Of a DNA stretch of 64,000 bases, positions 7,912-17,741 are shown piece by piece. The notes under the pieces were generated by a model. The model was not told the origin of the DNA and ran no database searches. It saw only the letters and a list, made by a program, of their open reading frames with translations. Origin of the DNA: Butyricimonas paravirosa (GTDB lineage: Bacteria > Bacteroidota > Bacteroidia > Bacteroidales > Marinifilaceae); assembly GCF_032878955.1 (NCBI RefSeq), contig NZ_CP043839.1, positions 4,216,001 to 4,280,000 of the forward strand, in the 5' to 3' direction. A program made the position numbers and the translations under genes. The stretch's first letter is position 1. Every line of letters begins with the position of its first letter.

Positions 7912-9507
7912 ATGAAAAATAGGATGGTTCTAAGGTTAGCATTGGCGGCAATCGTTTTTGCCGGTTGCGTGGAAGAGAAGGAAGATAAGTCATTGACAAG
8001 TGGCGGGATAGCTGATGTGGCTTACATTTCTCTCAAAGTTAAGACAGAAAAAAACGAGGCTCGTTCCTCGGGTGAAAATGCGGGAATGAATGAAAGTGAT
8101 TTGAAGACTCTCTACTTGATAACTTTTGACGAAACGGAAAAAGTGGTCGGTATTCCCAAGACAACAGAATACTATACCAAAATTGAGGATGCGGCGTCAA
8201 AACCGGATGCGATCAAGATTTCGGCAGCTTCAGAAAAACTATTGGTGATTGCCAATCCGGGAGATGAGTTGTTGGACGTGATTGAAAATATCAACGATCG
8301 AACCACGTTTCCCACGATAAATGCAGCGGTAAAAGGGGTTACTATGGCAGAGATTACAGATAATGTGAATGCAATAACCAGGGGATTCACGATGATTAAT
8401 AGCGGGGATGAGAGTAACAAGCAGGCCGGGGAAAAAATTACCGATCCTTTGATCAGTCTTGTTGGTAAGATTCAAGTTGTCTCGAAAGATCTGCAAGAAG
8501 AGGATGCTATTAAAGAGGCTGAGGATGACAATAACCGTGTAGACGTGAAAATTGAACGTCTGGCCTCTAAGGTGGAATTAAAGCTTAAAGAGGACAATAA
8601 TGATAAGATCGTTGTTGAACCTACCGGTGCGACCTTTACTTTTAAAAATTGGGCGATTGACGTGATGAACAGTACGTTTTATCCTTTTGCCGATAAAACT
8701 CTACTTACCGTGATTCATTCGTCCGGGGGAAGTTACGTCAGTAACTTTTATACCAAGGATCCGAATTTCACGAATGCCACTGGTATCGTGAATGCTGCCG
8801 TCAACGAAACGACGTATGAACCAGAGTTGGTAGCCCCTTACACCTGGATGGCGGCAGCAACCGGAACTTATTGCATTGAGAACACGATGGATGCGAATGA
8901 TCAGATATTTGAGAATGCCACTCGTGTTGTGATTAAAGGCGTTTATTATCCTGAAAATCATGTGGGAACAGGCGATTGGTTTAGTTTTGCCGGTAAAACC
9001 TATGCTAATTTTGATAAGCTGAAAGAGGCATATAATGCCATTGACGTGGGCCCTAACTTGAAAGCAGCCTGCGAGAAAATGTACGTGAGCATAAGGGCTT
9101 ACGCGGATAAAAATAGTGGTGTGGATCTTATCGGAACATCGTTCAAAACGTTGGAGGTGTCCGATTTAGCACAAATCAAGAATGGAGGAGAGGTACTTAA
9201 AGACGGAAAAAATCCGATCATCCGGTGGTATCAAGGAGGGCTTTGCTATTACTATTACGAGATTCGGCATGATAACGATACCGATGAGCATATGGCTTTC
9301 GGAAAATACGGGGTTGTGCGCAATAACTGGTATAAGCTGACCTTGGGGTCCGTGAAAGGGGCAGGAACTCCTTGGTTCCCGGATGTGGACAAACCTGGTC
9401 CCGGTGATCCGGACCCGGGTGATCCAATCGACACCTCAACCGGGTATTTGGGAATCACGGTGGATGTTGCGCAATGGATTGTCTGGGAAAACGAGATCGA
9501 TATTTAG
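7912..9507 (+). CDS. Mfa1/FimA-like fimbrillin lipoprotein, probable major subunit
   Basis: 531 residues. The signal peptide ends in a lipobox-like VFAGC (Cys about 19), as in Porphyromonas-type V fimbrial subunits that are exported as lipoproteins and matured by Rgp-like cleavage. Residues about 35-160 contain the fimbrillin N-domain pattern (LYLITFDETEKVVG, then LVIANPGDEL), and the C-domain contains the MAAATGTYCIEN/YYPENHVGTG block. A proline/glycine/aspartate linker (about 493-508) precedes a final strand ending WIVWENEIDI. It is the first gene of the fimbrial operon, which fits the major subunit. Family assignment rests on motif and synteny; the polymerised form is inferred. Confidence 0.75.
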   Translation: MKNRMVLRLALAAIVFAGCVEEKEDKSLTSGGIADVAYISLKVKTEKNEARSSGENAGMNESDLKTLYLITFDETEKVVGIPKTTEYYTKIEDAASKPDAIKISAASEKLLVIANPGDELLDVIENINDRTTFPTINAAVKGVTMAEITDNVNAITRGFTMINSGDESNKQAGEKITDPLISLVGKIQVVSKDLQEEDAIKEAEDDNNRVDVKIERLASKVELKLKEDNNDKIVVEPTGATFTFKNWAIDVMNSTFYPFADKTLLTVIHSSGGSYVSNFYTKDPNFTNATGIVNAAVNETTYEPELVAPYTWMAAATGTYCIENTMDANDQIFENATRVVIKGVYYPENHVGTGDWFSFAGKTYANFDKLKEAYNAIDVGPNLKAACEKMYVSIRAYADKNSGVDLIGTSFKTLEVSDLAQIKNGGEVLKDGKNPIIRWYQGGLCYYYYEIRHDNDTDEHMAFGKYGVVRNNWYKLTLGSVKGAGTPWFPDVDKPGPGDPDPGDPIDTSTGYLGITVDVAQWIVWENEIDI

Positions 9508-9540
9508 TGATTGGGTAACAGGACTATAAAACATCAAGGT

Positions 9541-10557
9541 ATGAACACGGGTGGGCTATATCGGGATTTGAGTAAAAGAATGGGAATTGTGTTAGTATGC
9601 CTGTTTTTAGGATCATGCGACGTGATGAAGGAGGATACAGACAACTGTGGTGTATACTTGGAATTTATTTATGACTATAATATGGAATATGTCGACTCGT
9701 TCGATCCGTGGGTTAACACGGTCGACATATTCGTGTTCGACGCTGATGATCGTTTTCTCTTTACCAAACAAGCCCGGCGGGAAGAACTTGTTGGGAGAAA
9801 GCGAATGTTATTGGCTGATGATTTATCCGTGGGGCATTACAAGGTGCTGACCGTGGGAGGTTTGACGAATCATTTCCGGGTATCGGATGTGCAGGGAAAT
9901 AGGCTTTCTCCGGGAAAAACGATGCTAGGGGACGTGCAGGTCGCTTTGGAACGGCTCTCTCAGACCGTGTCTCACGAATTTTTCCCTTTGTGGACCGGGA
10001 AAACAATAAAGGTGGATTATAAGGCTGATCGGGAGGTATACCCGGTGTCTTTGGTTAAAAACACGAATCATTTTCACGTGTTACTGGCTGAGGTGGGTGG
10101 TAGTAGTACGGGACGTGCGGACCGTCCCGTTTTTACTTTTGAAATCCTGACACCTGAGGGAGCGGTCTACGGACATGATAATGCTCCCCGGGTGCAGGTA
10201 CCTGTGACCTATATGCCCTATTCCCTAGAGGTGGGAGAGGGGCCGGAAGTCTTGTCGGAAGGGCACGTGAATACGGCTAGGTTATTGTATGATGATGATT
10301 ATGCTTATAAATTGATTGTCTATGATACGCGAACCGGCTTGCGGGTATGGGATTATGATTTGATGAAACTCTTGGAATCGAGAAAACCAATCTTGCGGCC
10401 GGATGGGAGTGCGCTCCCTATGCCGGAATTCCTCGACAGGCAGAGCGAGTGGCGTATGGTGATTCTGTACAAGGAAGGAGAAAATCCATCCGGTTTCGTG
10501 GCTTTGAGTATTGAAGTTAACGGGTGGATCGTGTGGCGTAATGATATAGAGGTTTAA
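9541..10557 (+). CDS. FimB/Mfa2-like fimbrial anchor lipoprotein
   Basis: 338 residues from the ATG at 9541, preceded by AAGGT. A TTG at 9511 extends the frame, and an ATG at 9580 is another option closer to the signal peptide. The lipobox is LGSC. The mature N-terminus has the FimB/Mfa2 family pattern DNCGVYLEFIYDYN, then VNTVDIFVFDADDRF. Known members anchor the fimbria to the outer membrane and limit its length. The C-terminus, WIVWRNDIEV, closely resembles the end of the upstream fimbrillin. The gene follows the fimbrillin and precedes the next gene by 3 bases, so it is co-transcribed. Confidence 0.8.
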   Translation: MNTGGLYRDLSKRMGIVLVCLFLGSCDVMKEDTDNCGVYLEFIYDYNMEYVDSFDPWVNTVDIFVFDADDRFLFTKQARREELVGRKRMLLADDLSVGHYKVLTVGGLTNHFRVSDVQGNRLSPGKTMLGDVQVALERLSQTVSHEFFPLWTGKTIKVDYKADREVYPVSLVKNTNHFHVLLAEVGGSSTGRADRPVFTFEILTPEGAVYGHDNAPRVQVPVTYMPYSLEVGEGPEVLSEGHVNTARLLYDDDYAYKLIVYDTRTGLRVWDYDLMKLLESRKPILRPDGSALPMPEFLDRQSEWRMVILYKEGENPSGFVALSIEVNGWIVWRNDIEV

Positions 10558-10560
10558 TGT

Positions 10561-11976
10561 ATGAAAAGTAACGTGTTACATATCATTTGGATCATGTTCT
10601 TCTTGGTTGCTTGCATCGGGGAGCGTTCGACGGGTGACGGGGACGAGTTTTTGGGTACACGAGGGAAAATTGACGTGGAAATACTTGTGCGGGAGGCTGA
10701 TGAACATGATTTTGTTCGAACGGTTCGTTTTGTCGTGTTCGATGATGCCTCGGTTACCCCGACTCTGGATATAAACGAATTGGTAACTTTGGGGGAAGGA
10801 GAACGGGATGCAACCAGATTCAAAACTACCTTGGATGTGAAAACCAATCCGGATAAAATGCTTGTCGTGATAGTGAATGAACCTCAAGTTATGACGAATA
10901 CATTGGGTGCGGTTATTTTTCCGGAACAACTGGAAGAGATACTTTTTCAGATGAACGATGCGTTTAGTTTTGATCACGTGCAACCCTTAATGTCCGGGAT
11001 TCCGATGTCCGGGGTGAAACGGAAAATCGTGGTGGAGAAAAATGTCTCGGCAAACGAGGTGATCACGATCGAGCGTGTCGTGGCTCGTGTTGAACTCTGG
11101 CTAAAGAAAGCGGACGAGATTGTTTTCGCTCGTCTTTCGACTTCCATGAATTCCCGGGTATTTTTGGAAAATACTTATGGGAGAGGGTATTTAGTAACAG
11201 GAACGGAGACTGATAGAACCCGATTCCAAACCGGATTGGACATTGAGAATAATTTCGGTTATATGCAAATCCCGTCTTCCGGCTTTGAACACGTGGTTTG
11301 GAATTATCGAGGTGTAAATGTGTTGGAACTATCGGATTCTCCCCAGCTTATATGTGTGTTCTATACGCCGGAGCGGACTTACGAGGTCTCCGATGACCGG
11401 AATAAATTGTTTTTGGACATCCGGGGAATCACTTCCCCGGACGGAGAGAGAGGAACCCGAACCGCACTCACGGAGTTTACTCCGAAAGGTGGAGGCACCC
11501 CACGGGTGCTTACCGAGATCCGGCGTAATAATGTCTACCGGATCATCGGTACGGTGAAAGAAAAGACGGTACAATTTGAACAGGCCGTACTTCCGTGGAC
11601 CGAGGCGGGACAAGGAACAATCATTGATCCCCAGTATTACCTGCGGGTAAGTCGGGATGTTCTTCATGTCGGGCTTGCGGGTGATGCTGTCACGATCTCG
11701 GTGGAGACGAATTATAACAGGGGTGACCGGGGATTTCCGAAGGGGGTGCGGTTGGGTGAGATTAGTTACTATGATAAAGATAATCATCCCTTGGAGGCTA
11801 CCGCCGGGGGACGGGATTGGTTGGCGGTTAATATGTCAGGCGTGGACGGGGATTTATCTCGGAATATCGAGTTTATCGCGAAGACAAGTTTGAATAGTGT
11901 TCCCGCGGGGTATTACGCTTTGGTTGAAATTAAAGCGGGAAACCTGATTAAAATAATTCGGGTTACCCGTTCATGA
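10561..11976 (+). CDS. Fimbrillin-like accessory lipoprotein with BACON-like C-terminal domain
   Basis: 471 residues. The signal peptide ends in a lipobox-like LVAC (Cys about 19). The N-terminal half shows the fimbrillin pattern: a strand with VRFVVFDDA, then MLVVIVNEP, and a later IERVVARVELWLKK resembling the conserved arginine-rich strand of FimA-family subunits. The last ~110 residues (YLRVSRDVLHVG to RVTRS) read as a BACON-like beta-sandwich, often involved in binding host or polysaccharide surfaces. It is likely a minor or tip-associated subunit. It starts 3 bases after the anchor gene and ends 17 bases before the next gene. The specific role is not known. Confidence 0.65.
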   Translation: MKSNVLHIIWIMFFLVACIGERSTGDGDEFLGTRGKIDVEILVREADEHDFVRTVRFVVFDDASVTPTLDINELVTLGEGERDATRFKTTLDVKTNPDKMLVVIVNEPQVMTNTLGAVIFPEQLEEILFQMNDAFSFDHVQPLMSGIPMSGVKRKIVVEKNVSANEVITIERVVARVELWLKKADEIVFARLSTSMNSRVFLENTYGRGYLVTGTETDRTRFQTGLDIENNFGYMQIPSSGFEHVVWNYRGVNVLELSDSPQLICVFYTPERTYEVSDDRNKLFLDIRGITSPDGERGTRTALTEFTPKGGGTPRVLTEIRRNNVYRIIGTVKEKTVQFEQAVLPWTEAGQGTIIDPQYYLRVSRDVLHVGLAGDAVTISVETNYNRGDRGFPKGVRLGEISYYDKDNHPLEATAGGRDWLAVNMSGVDGDLSRNIEFIAKTSLNSVPAGYYALVEIKAGNLIKIIRVTRS

Positions 11977-11993
11977 TAAATTACGAGTAAAAT

Positions 11994-14315
11994 ATGATGG
12001 AACGATTCATAATATGGAAACGGTTTAGCTTGGTGAGAGTGTTACTCTTGACGGGATTACTGGGGTGTGTACATGATAAGTTGGATGGACCGGATCAGTT
12101 GGGGAAAGTTATAGATATAGAACTAGTTATTCCGGGATTTGAAGTCCCCCTTACCCGCTCGATAGAGGGGGATAACGGGGAGGCTGCGGTACGGGAGTTG
12201 GACCTTTTGTTCTTTGACCAGTCTACTCCATCGGCAAAACTACTTCGACATCTGAACGTGATCGATTTTAGGCAGGAATCATCGGGGGCAGACTATAAAG
12301 TGAAATTTAGTCTGAACCTTGCCAAAGATGACCAAGTCGGTTTAATCGTGGTTGTCGTGAATGCAGCGGGGGCGGTTCGGCATGCCTTGGAAAGTAATCC
12401 GGCAGATGCGGAAAAACAGGATATATTGAAAGCTCTGACTTTTAATACATTCAAAGATGAGAATGATTCTTATAAATGGAACGTGCGTGTACCGGGATAT
12501 ACCCCGCTACCCATGTACGGGGAAGTGGTAATGGAGGGACTTGTGCCGGGTTATATAGTGTCGGTTTCGTTGACTCGGATGTTGGCTCGTGTGGACGTGG
12601 AAAACAAGGTTAGCGGAGAGATCTTCAAGTTGGAAGAGATTTATTTGGTGAACTATAATACTTCCGGGTATATCGCCCCGAAATGGAACGAAGCGGATGG
12701 CGTGCTTGTTCCGAATCCTTATGCGACAAATGAGAATCCGATGATCCCCGTCCCTTCCGGAAAACAACCGGGTGTAGAAGAAGCGGCAATGAAATACGAG
12801 TACAAACAGGCCATTAACGCCCCCGGGGCCTTGATGGCGGGAGAAATCTATACCTATGAGGCTGTTAAAAACGTGAAAGATGATCCGGGTAACGGGGTTT
12901 GCCTGATTATTAAAGGAAAATACATGGGCGAGGATTATTATTACCGGGTGGACTTCACGCTGGAATCTGAATTGCCGATAGATATTGCGTATATGCCGCT
13001 GTATCGTAATCACAAGTATGTTGTTACCGTAACCGATGCCGAGGGAATCGGTTACCGGACTTTTGCGGAGGCTCTTCGCTCGTTTGGCGTGTTATCGAAT
13101 TTGAAAACGTCAATATTGGTGGTGAATCTAGAAGGGATAAACCACATTGTTTATGATGGTCAATTCTTTATGGGAGTGGAAAGTCGCACGCTGGACCTAC
13201 CTTATGGTGTGAGTCGGCAACTCACGTATCGGGTAAGTTCTGATTATCATGGGGCTTGGGAGGCAAAAGTTCTCCATTCGGAAACAAATACTTGGTTGCG
13301 CTTGGCCGGGGGACTGTCCGTCACGAAGGGGGCAGATATAAACGGGAGCGGTTTGGAACTGGTGATTTCGTCCGTGTTCTCCCCGGGCAGCGGGCGTGAT
13401 TACGTGACCGGACAGATTGAGTTCACGGCAGGGCGTCTGCGGGATACCCTGACCGTGAGAAGGGTTCCGATTGCGGAAATGTTTGCCCGGAGCAATGTTG
13501 TGTTAAATTCCGGGGTACTGACTTTTGCCGTGACTGCCGAAGATAACCGGGATATTCCCGCTTGGTCCCAAGGGGTATTTTTCAAATGGGGTTCACTGAT
13601 TGCGTTGGCTTCTGCCGGTAATCCTTATGACCCGGAGGTGCAAGCCGTTTATTATCCGCCCCATCTGAACCCGTCTGATTGGAAAGGTGGTTTGATCGGG
13701 TGGGATAAAATCCCATATGCTCATTCGAATTTCAACTTTTCTATGCCTTCTGGTACTGGCGAGGACGTGGACGCTTTTGCGGGTTACTCCGGTAATACCG
13801 GGTTCAATGAAAACGTGGGTGTCGGTGATATATGTCGTTATATTTCCAGTGGGCCGGGAGGTAAAGGATGGGTTGAGGGCGAATGGCGTTTACCGACAAA
13901 TGCCGAACTGGAATTGTTGTACGAAGAAACCGGGATAAAAACGGTATCTATGGGTGGGTTTGTTAACATGACGGCCGAGTTGAATCGGGATGCTGGAAAC
14001 TATTTACATGGGAACTTCGACCCCGAAAGCGGTTGGTTTCTAGGGGCGAACGTGACGGGATCAATGGCAACACCTGCCAATAGAACAACTCCCCCTTCTG
14101 GGACGGTCTTCCTGCCCTCGGCCGGGCAACGTTATCCGGATGGTAATGGGGATGTGGTACATGTGGGAGCCTACGGTTATTATTGGGCCTCTACACCCTA
14201 TTCGGTGAATGGCGGGTATATTGCTGACTATCTTTTTATATATAAAAGCGGGGTTGATTTTAATGCCGCTGATCGTTCGTACGCTTTTCCCGTTCGTTGT
14301 ATTAAAGATTATTGA
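11994..14315 (+). CDS. Large fimbrial tip-like lipoprotein with C-terminal FSUX/DUF1566-like domain
   Basis: 773 residues. An ATG follows immediately at 11997. The signal peptide has a lipobox-like LLGC (Cys about 25). The N-terminal half is fimbrillin-like (VRELDLLFFD, then VGLIVVVVNAAG and MLARVDVENK). A middle region (about 360-480) is BACON-like. The C-terminal ~270 residues contain the EWRLPTNAELELLYEETG block and a final YAFPVRCIKDY, typical of Fibrobacter-paralogous/DUF1566-like exported domains. Such modular proteins in fimbrial operons are candidates for tip adhesins. It overlaps nothing and is followed after 21 bases by a lectin-like gene. Confidence 0.65.
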   Translation: MMERFIIWKRFSLVRVLLLTGLLGCVHDKLDGPDQLGKVIDIELVIPGFEVPLTRSIEGDNGEAAVRELDLLFFDQSTPSAKLLRHLNVIDFRQESSGADYKVKFSLNLAKDDQVGLIVVVVNAAGAVRHALESNPADAEKQDILKALTFNTFKDENDSYKWNVRVPGYTPLPMYGEVVMEGLVPGYIVSVSLTRMLARVDVENKVSGEIFKLEEIYLVNYNTSGYIAPKWNEADGVLVPNPYATNENPMIPVPSGKQPGVEEAAMKYEYKQAINAPGALMAGEIYTYEAVKNVKDDPGNGVCLIIKGKYMGEDYYYRVDFTLESELPIDIAYMPLYRNHKYVVTVTDAEGIGYRTFAEALRSFGVLSNLKTSILVVNLEGINHIVYDGQFFMGVESRTLDLPYGVSRQLTYRVSSDYHGAWEAKVLHSETNTWLRLAGGLSVTKGADINGSGLELVISSVFSPGSGRDYVTGQIEFTAGRLRDTLTVRRVPIAEMFARSNVVLNSGVLTFAVTAEDNRDIPAWSQGVFFKWGSLIALASAGNPYDPEVQAVYYPPHLNPSDWKGGLIGWDKIPYAHSNFNFSMPSGTGEDVDAFAGYSGNTGFNENVGVGDICRYISSGPGGKGWVEGEWRLPTNAELELLYEETGIKTVSMGGFVNMTAELNRDAGNYLHGNFDPESGWFLGANVTGSMATPANRTTPPSGTVFLPSAGQRYPDGNGDVVHVGAYGYYWASTPYSVNGGYIADYLFIYKSGVDFNAADRSYAFPVRCIKDY

Positions 14316-14336
14316 TATTCACTAACATAATGATAT

Positions 14337-15974
14337 ATGGTAAAGAGATTATTCTTTTGCTTGTTTATGTGGGGAATGTGTTCCGGTTTATCGGCGCAGA
14401 TCCTTGAAGGACCACTCCCTTTTTTCCGGTCGTTTTTAGATGGTAACCTGACTAAAATCACGTTTCCCGAACCCAATGAACCCGGGGCTTCCGGTTGGGA
14501 TTCAAAAGGAAACTACAAGAGAAAGAACCGAGCGGCAGAAAGTGTTTGGGGATTACAATTAACGGAAGGTAAGGAAGAGATCGGGGCATTTTATTTACCG
14601 GAATATATTTTCTCCACGGAAGACGGGTTGTTGATCGAGTTCGAGTATATTATGATGTACACGAACGTGGGAGAGGCAGGTGTTACAGATGGTATTTGTA
14701 TGTTTCTTGTCGATGCGACCACGAATGAATATATAGGTGCGAACTTAAAATACGGGGCTGAGGGGGCCGGGTTTGGTTATACTCATCGACGGTCGGCACA
14801 CACGGATATTAGATATGGTGTAACTTCGATTACCGGGATTAAGGGAGGATACCTTGCGGTGGCTTTGGATCAGGGACATTTTAAAAATTGGCGTTTCGAC
14901 AATTACGAAATGAGAAACGGGATACCGTACGGGAGTGCCGGGATCGCTAATATTCAGTCTGAAACGTATAATACCCGGAGTAACGTGACGATTCGGGGAG
15001 CCGCGGGAAGGGACGAAAAAGTGATAACCACGTCTCAAAAAACTCACCGAATACAAGATGGTCGCTGGGGTTTTCCCGTTCTCATCACTCGCCACACGGG
15101 GTGGAACGAGAAGACCGGCCTGGAAGACCCTTATTCCGATGGGTTGAGAAACAAGGCCGGATTCAGGTTGAACACCCAAACCGGGGAATATGAACAGTAC
15201 GTGACACCGAGAATCGATAAACCTTTCTGTATTGCCGGGGGAAAGGAATTTCATCATTCCGGTGAAAGTGCTTACCGGAAAGCAATTATTGCCTTGGAGC
15301 CGAATATCGTTGGGGGTGGATTCCGGATCACGGTAACCATCCAGCATGAAACGGAAAAAACGGTCGTGATTGAGGATTACACTTATCCCTCCTCTTTGCA
15401 ATATACCGAGAATGGCCTTCCTTTCCAACTTGTTGCCGGTGAATATCCCACGGTAGTTTATTATTCGAATCCACCCCAAACCGAGCTGGCGCTTGAAAGA
15501 CCTTCGAAACTGGTGATCGGTTTCATGGCATCGACGGGGCAGCTCACGGCTTACACGAATATTATCCGGAATCTACGAATAACCCCCTTGTACGGGGCTA
15601 GTTCTGAGGATGATATTTATGACCATCGCCGTGGTCCCGTTATCGTACGTCCTTTGGATAACGACGTGGCTTACCAGCTTGGTGGGGACCGACCGAATGC
15701 CAGTTATGATAATCTTGATTTAACGAGCTTTAGAATGTGGATCGATGAGAAACATTGTCTGGGGAATGGCGTGTTCGAATATGAAGAAGAGGGTGTCGGG
15801 AAATGGAAATACGACCCGGAATCGGGTGAAATGATGTTTTTCCCGGAAAAAGGAGTAGGGGGAGAAGTCGTTATTTGGTATGATGTTAAAGGGAAACATA
15901 CGCCTTATGCCGAGGAGAAATACCGTTCGTCACTGGCAAAAATCGTGATAAATCTTATCGATGACGAGGGGTAA
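14337..15974 (+). CDS. Secreted L-type-lectin-like protein, candidate fimbrial adhesin
   Basis: 545 residues with a Sec signal peptide (cleavage near SAQ, about 21) and no lipobox, unlike the rest of the operon. Residues about 50-420 resemble L-type (legume-like) lectin beta-sandwiches: EFEYIMMYTNVG followed by VTDGICMFLVDATTNEY, similar to the family's DGIAF motif, with a later KLVIGFMASTG close to the GFSASTG motif of these lectins. A ~110-residue C-terminal region (RPLDNDVAYQLGG onward) could be a strand-donor or sorting domain. As the last gene of the fimbrial operon it may supply carbohydrate binding at the fibre. Ligand unknown; the lectin call is motif-based. Confidence 0.6.
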   Translation: MVKRLFFCLFMWGMCSGLSAQILEGPLPFFRSFLDGNLTKITFPEPNEPGASGWDSKGNYKRKNRAAESVWGLQLTEGKEEIGAFYLPEYIFSTEDGLLIEFEYIMMYTNVGEAGVTDGICMFLVDATTNEYIGANLKYGAEGAGFGYTHRRSAHTDIRYGVTSITGIKGGYLAVALDQGHFKNWRFDNYEMRNGIPYGSAGIANIQSETYNTRSNVTIRGAAGRDEKVITTSQKTHRIQDGRWGFPVLITRHTGWNEKTGLEDPYSDGLRNKAGFRLNTQTGEYEQYVTPRIDKPFCIAGGKEFHHSGESAYRKAIIALEPNIVGGGFRITVTIQHETEKTVVIEDYTYPSSLQYTENGLPFQLVAGEYPTVVYYSNPPQTELALERPSKLVIGFMASTGQLTAYTNIIRNLRITPLYGASSEDDIYDHRRGPVIVRPLDNDVAYQLGGDRPNASYDNLDLTSFRMWIDEKHCLGNGVFEYEEEGVGKWKYDPESGEMMFFPEKGVGGEVVIWYDVKGKHTPYAEEKYRSSLAKIVINLIDDEG

Positions 15975-16105
15975 GTTTACCTCTGTTATCGAAAACGTTT
16001 GTAAAAAAGGATTGCGGCGAGCTTTATTTTGTTAAATATTTGTATATATGATTGATTTTTAGAGATATGTATTTCTAAAAACGGAGCGTAAATTATGGGT
16101 TAAAA

Positions 16106-16137
16106 TTTGGCTTTATACTATTAACTTTATACCTTTG
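16106..16137 (+). promoter_or_regulatory. Bacteroidota-type promoter of aspA
   Basis: TTTG at 16106-16109 and TACCTTTG at 16130-16137 are separated by 20 bases, matching the -33/-7 elements known for Bacteroides sigma-ABfr (TTTG and TAnnTTTG). The implied transcript starts near 16143 and leaves a leader of roughly 115 bases before aspA. No terminator or riboswitch was recognised in the leader. Confidence 0.7.
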
Positions 16138-16258
16138 CCGGATTAATTTTCTTCGGGTCGTTTGTTATGGACGAGAGACATTTAGTTATTGTTTTTAACG
16201 ATCGGGTGAAACTTGAAAGAAATTCAAACGTATTTGGAAATAATTAATCTATAAAGTT

Positions 16259-17671
16259 ATGAAAACAAGAATAGAACATGATTTACTAGGCAACAAAGAA
16301 GTGCCAATGGATGCGTATTATGGCGTTCAAACTTTGAGAGCTATCGAGAACTTTGCTGGTATCAGTAATTACACGATCGGAATGTTCCCGAACTACGTGA
16401 AGGCTTTGGCTATGGTGAAATGGGCTGCTGCAAAAGCAAACTTTGAATTGGGATTGATTCCTGCTGATATTACAAATGCCATCACCGCAGCTTGCGAGGA
16501 AATCATCGATGGTAAGTTGGCTGACCAGTTCCCGGTAGATATGGTTCAAGGTGGAGCCGGAACTTCCACGAATATGAATATCAACGAGGTCGTTGCCAAT
16601 CGTGCTTTGGAACTGTTGGGACATCAGAAAGGTGAATACCAATATTGCCACCCGAATAATCATGTGAATCTTTCTCAATCAACGAATGACGCTTATCCTA
16701 CATCATTCCACTTGGCAATTATCCTGACCAATAAAGAAGTGGTAGCTGAAATTAAATTGTTGGTTGATTCTTTCAGAAGAAAAGCAAAAGAATTCGAACA
16801 CGTGTTGAAAATGGGGCGTACCCAACTTCAGGATGCCGTTCCGATGACTTTGGGCCAAGAGTTCGAGGCATACGCTTACACGTTGGAAGAAAATATCGAG
16901 CGTTTGAATGCGGCTGCTAAATTGTTCTTGGTAGAGAATATGGGTGCTACGGCTATCGGTACAGGTATCAACTCAGAACCGGAATACGCTGAAATCTGCG
17001 CTCGCGAACTTCGCATCATCAGTGGTGAAGAGTTCGTTCTGGCTCCGAACTTGATTGCTGCAACTCCTGACACGGGTGCTTGCGTGTCTTACTCTTCAGA
17101 ATTGAAACGTTTCTGCGTTCAATTGTCTAAAGTATGTAACGATTTGCGTTTGTTGTCCAGTGGTCCGAGATGTGGTTTGAACGAGATCAACTTGCCTCCG
17201 ATGCAACCGGGATCTTCTATCATGCCGGGTAAAGTGAATCCGGTTATCCCGGAAGTGGTTAACCAGGTTTGTTTCCGCGTGATTGGTAACGATACGACCG
17301 TGATGATGGCTGCTGAGGCTGGTCAGTTGGAATTGAACGTGATGGAGCCGGTAATCGTTTACGCTTTGTTCAACTCCATGCAGATGTTGACCAAGGTTAT
17401 GGATCGTTTGAGAATCTTGTGTATAGACGGCATCACTGCTAACGTTGACCGTTGTAAAGATATGGTGATGAACAGTATCGGTATCGTTACTGCTTTGAAC
17501 CCGACTTTAGGTTACGAAAATTCATCTCGTATCGCCAAGAGAGCTTTAACAGAAAACAGAAGTGTTTACGACTTGGTTTTGGAAGAAAAATTATTGACGA
17601 AAGAAGAGCTGGATAACGTGCTCCGTCCGGAATTAATGATTGCTCCGAAAAAATTCTACAAGAAAAAATAA
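16259..17671 (+). CDS. aspA: Aspartate ammonia-lyase
   Basis: 470 residues, the usual aspartase length. It converts L-aspartate to fumarate and ammonia in the cytosol, feeding fumarate respiration and succinate formation in anaerobes. The fumarase/aspartase signature loop GSSIMPGKVNP is at about 318-328. The substrate-binding motifs GGAGTSTNMN (about 99-108) and the SQSTND region near 140 are present. Fumarase class II is the close alternative. Aspartase is favoured by its start (RIEHDLLGNKEVP) and the EVVNQ following the loop. It has its own promoter and is followed 70 bases later by a DUF3332 gene. Confidence 0.92.
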   Translation: MKTRIEHDLLGNKEVPMDAYYGVQTLRAIENFAGISNYTIGMFPNYVKALAMVKWAAAKANFELGLIPADITNAITAACEEIIDGKLADQFPVDMVQGGAGTSTNMNINEVVANRALELLGHQKGEYQYCHPNNHVNLSQSTNDAYPTSFHLAIILTNKEVVAEIKLLVDSFRRKAKEFEHVLKMGRTQLQDAVPMTLGQEFEAYAYTLEENIERLNAAAKLFLVENMGATAIGTGINSEPEYAEICARELRIISGEEFVLAPNLIAATPDTGACVSYSSELKRFCVQLSKVCNDLRLLSSGPRCGLNEINLPPMQPGSSIMPGKVNPVIPEVVNQVCFRVIGNDTTVMMAAEAGQLELNVMEPVIVYALFNSMQMLTKVMDRLRILCIDGITANVDRCKDMVMNSIGIVTALNPTLGYENSSRIAKRALTENRSVYDLVLEEKLLTKEELDNVLRPELMIAPKKFYKKK

Positions 17672-17741
17672 CAAAAAGTGCTTTAGTTTCGTAACAAAAA
17701 GCGTTACCTTCGTAAAACTAATTAAATTTAAAGCATAGGTT

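Noticed and set aside
7754..7915. 53-codon open frame before the fimbrillin gene, overlapping its ATG
   Set aside because: No ribosome binding site and no similarity recognised. It contains the likely fimbrillin -7 element TACTTTTG at 7872-7879, so it would be interrupted by the promoter.
16138..16258. Riboswitch in the aspA leader
   Set aside because: The leader has no recognisable aptamer or hairpin terminator; it is a plain AT-rich stretch.
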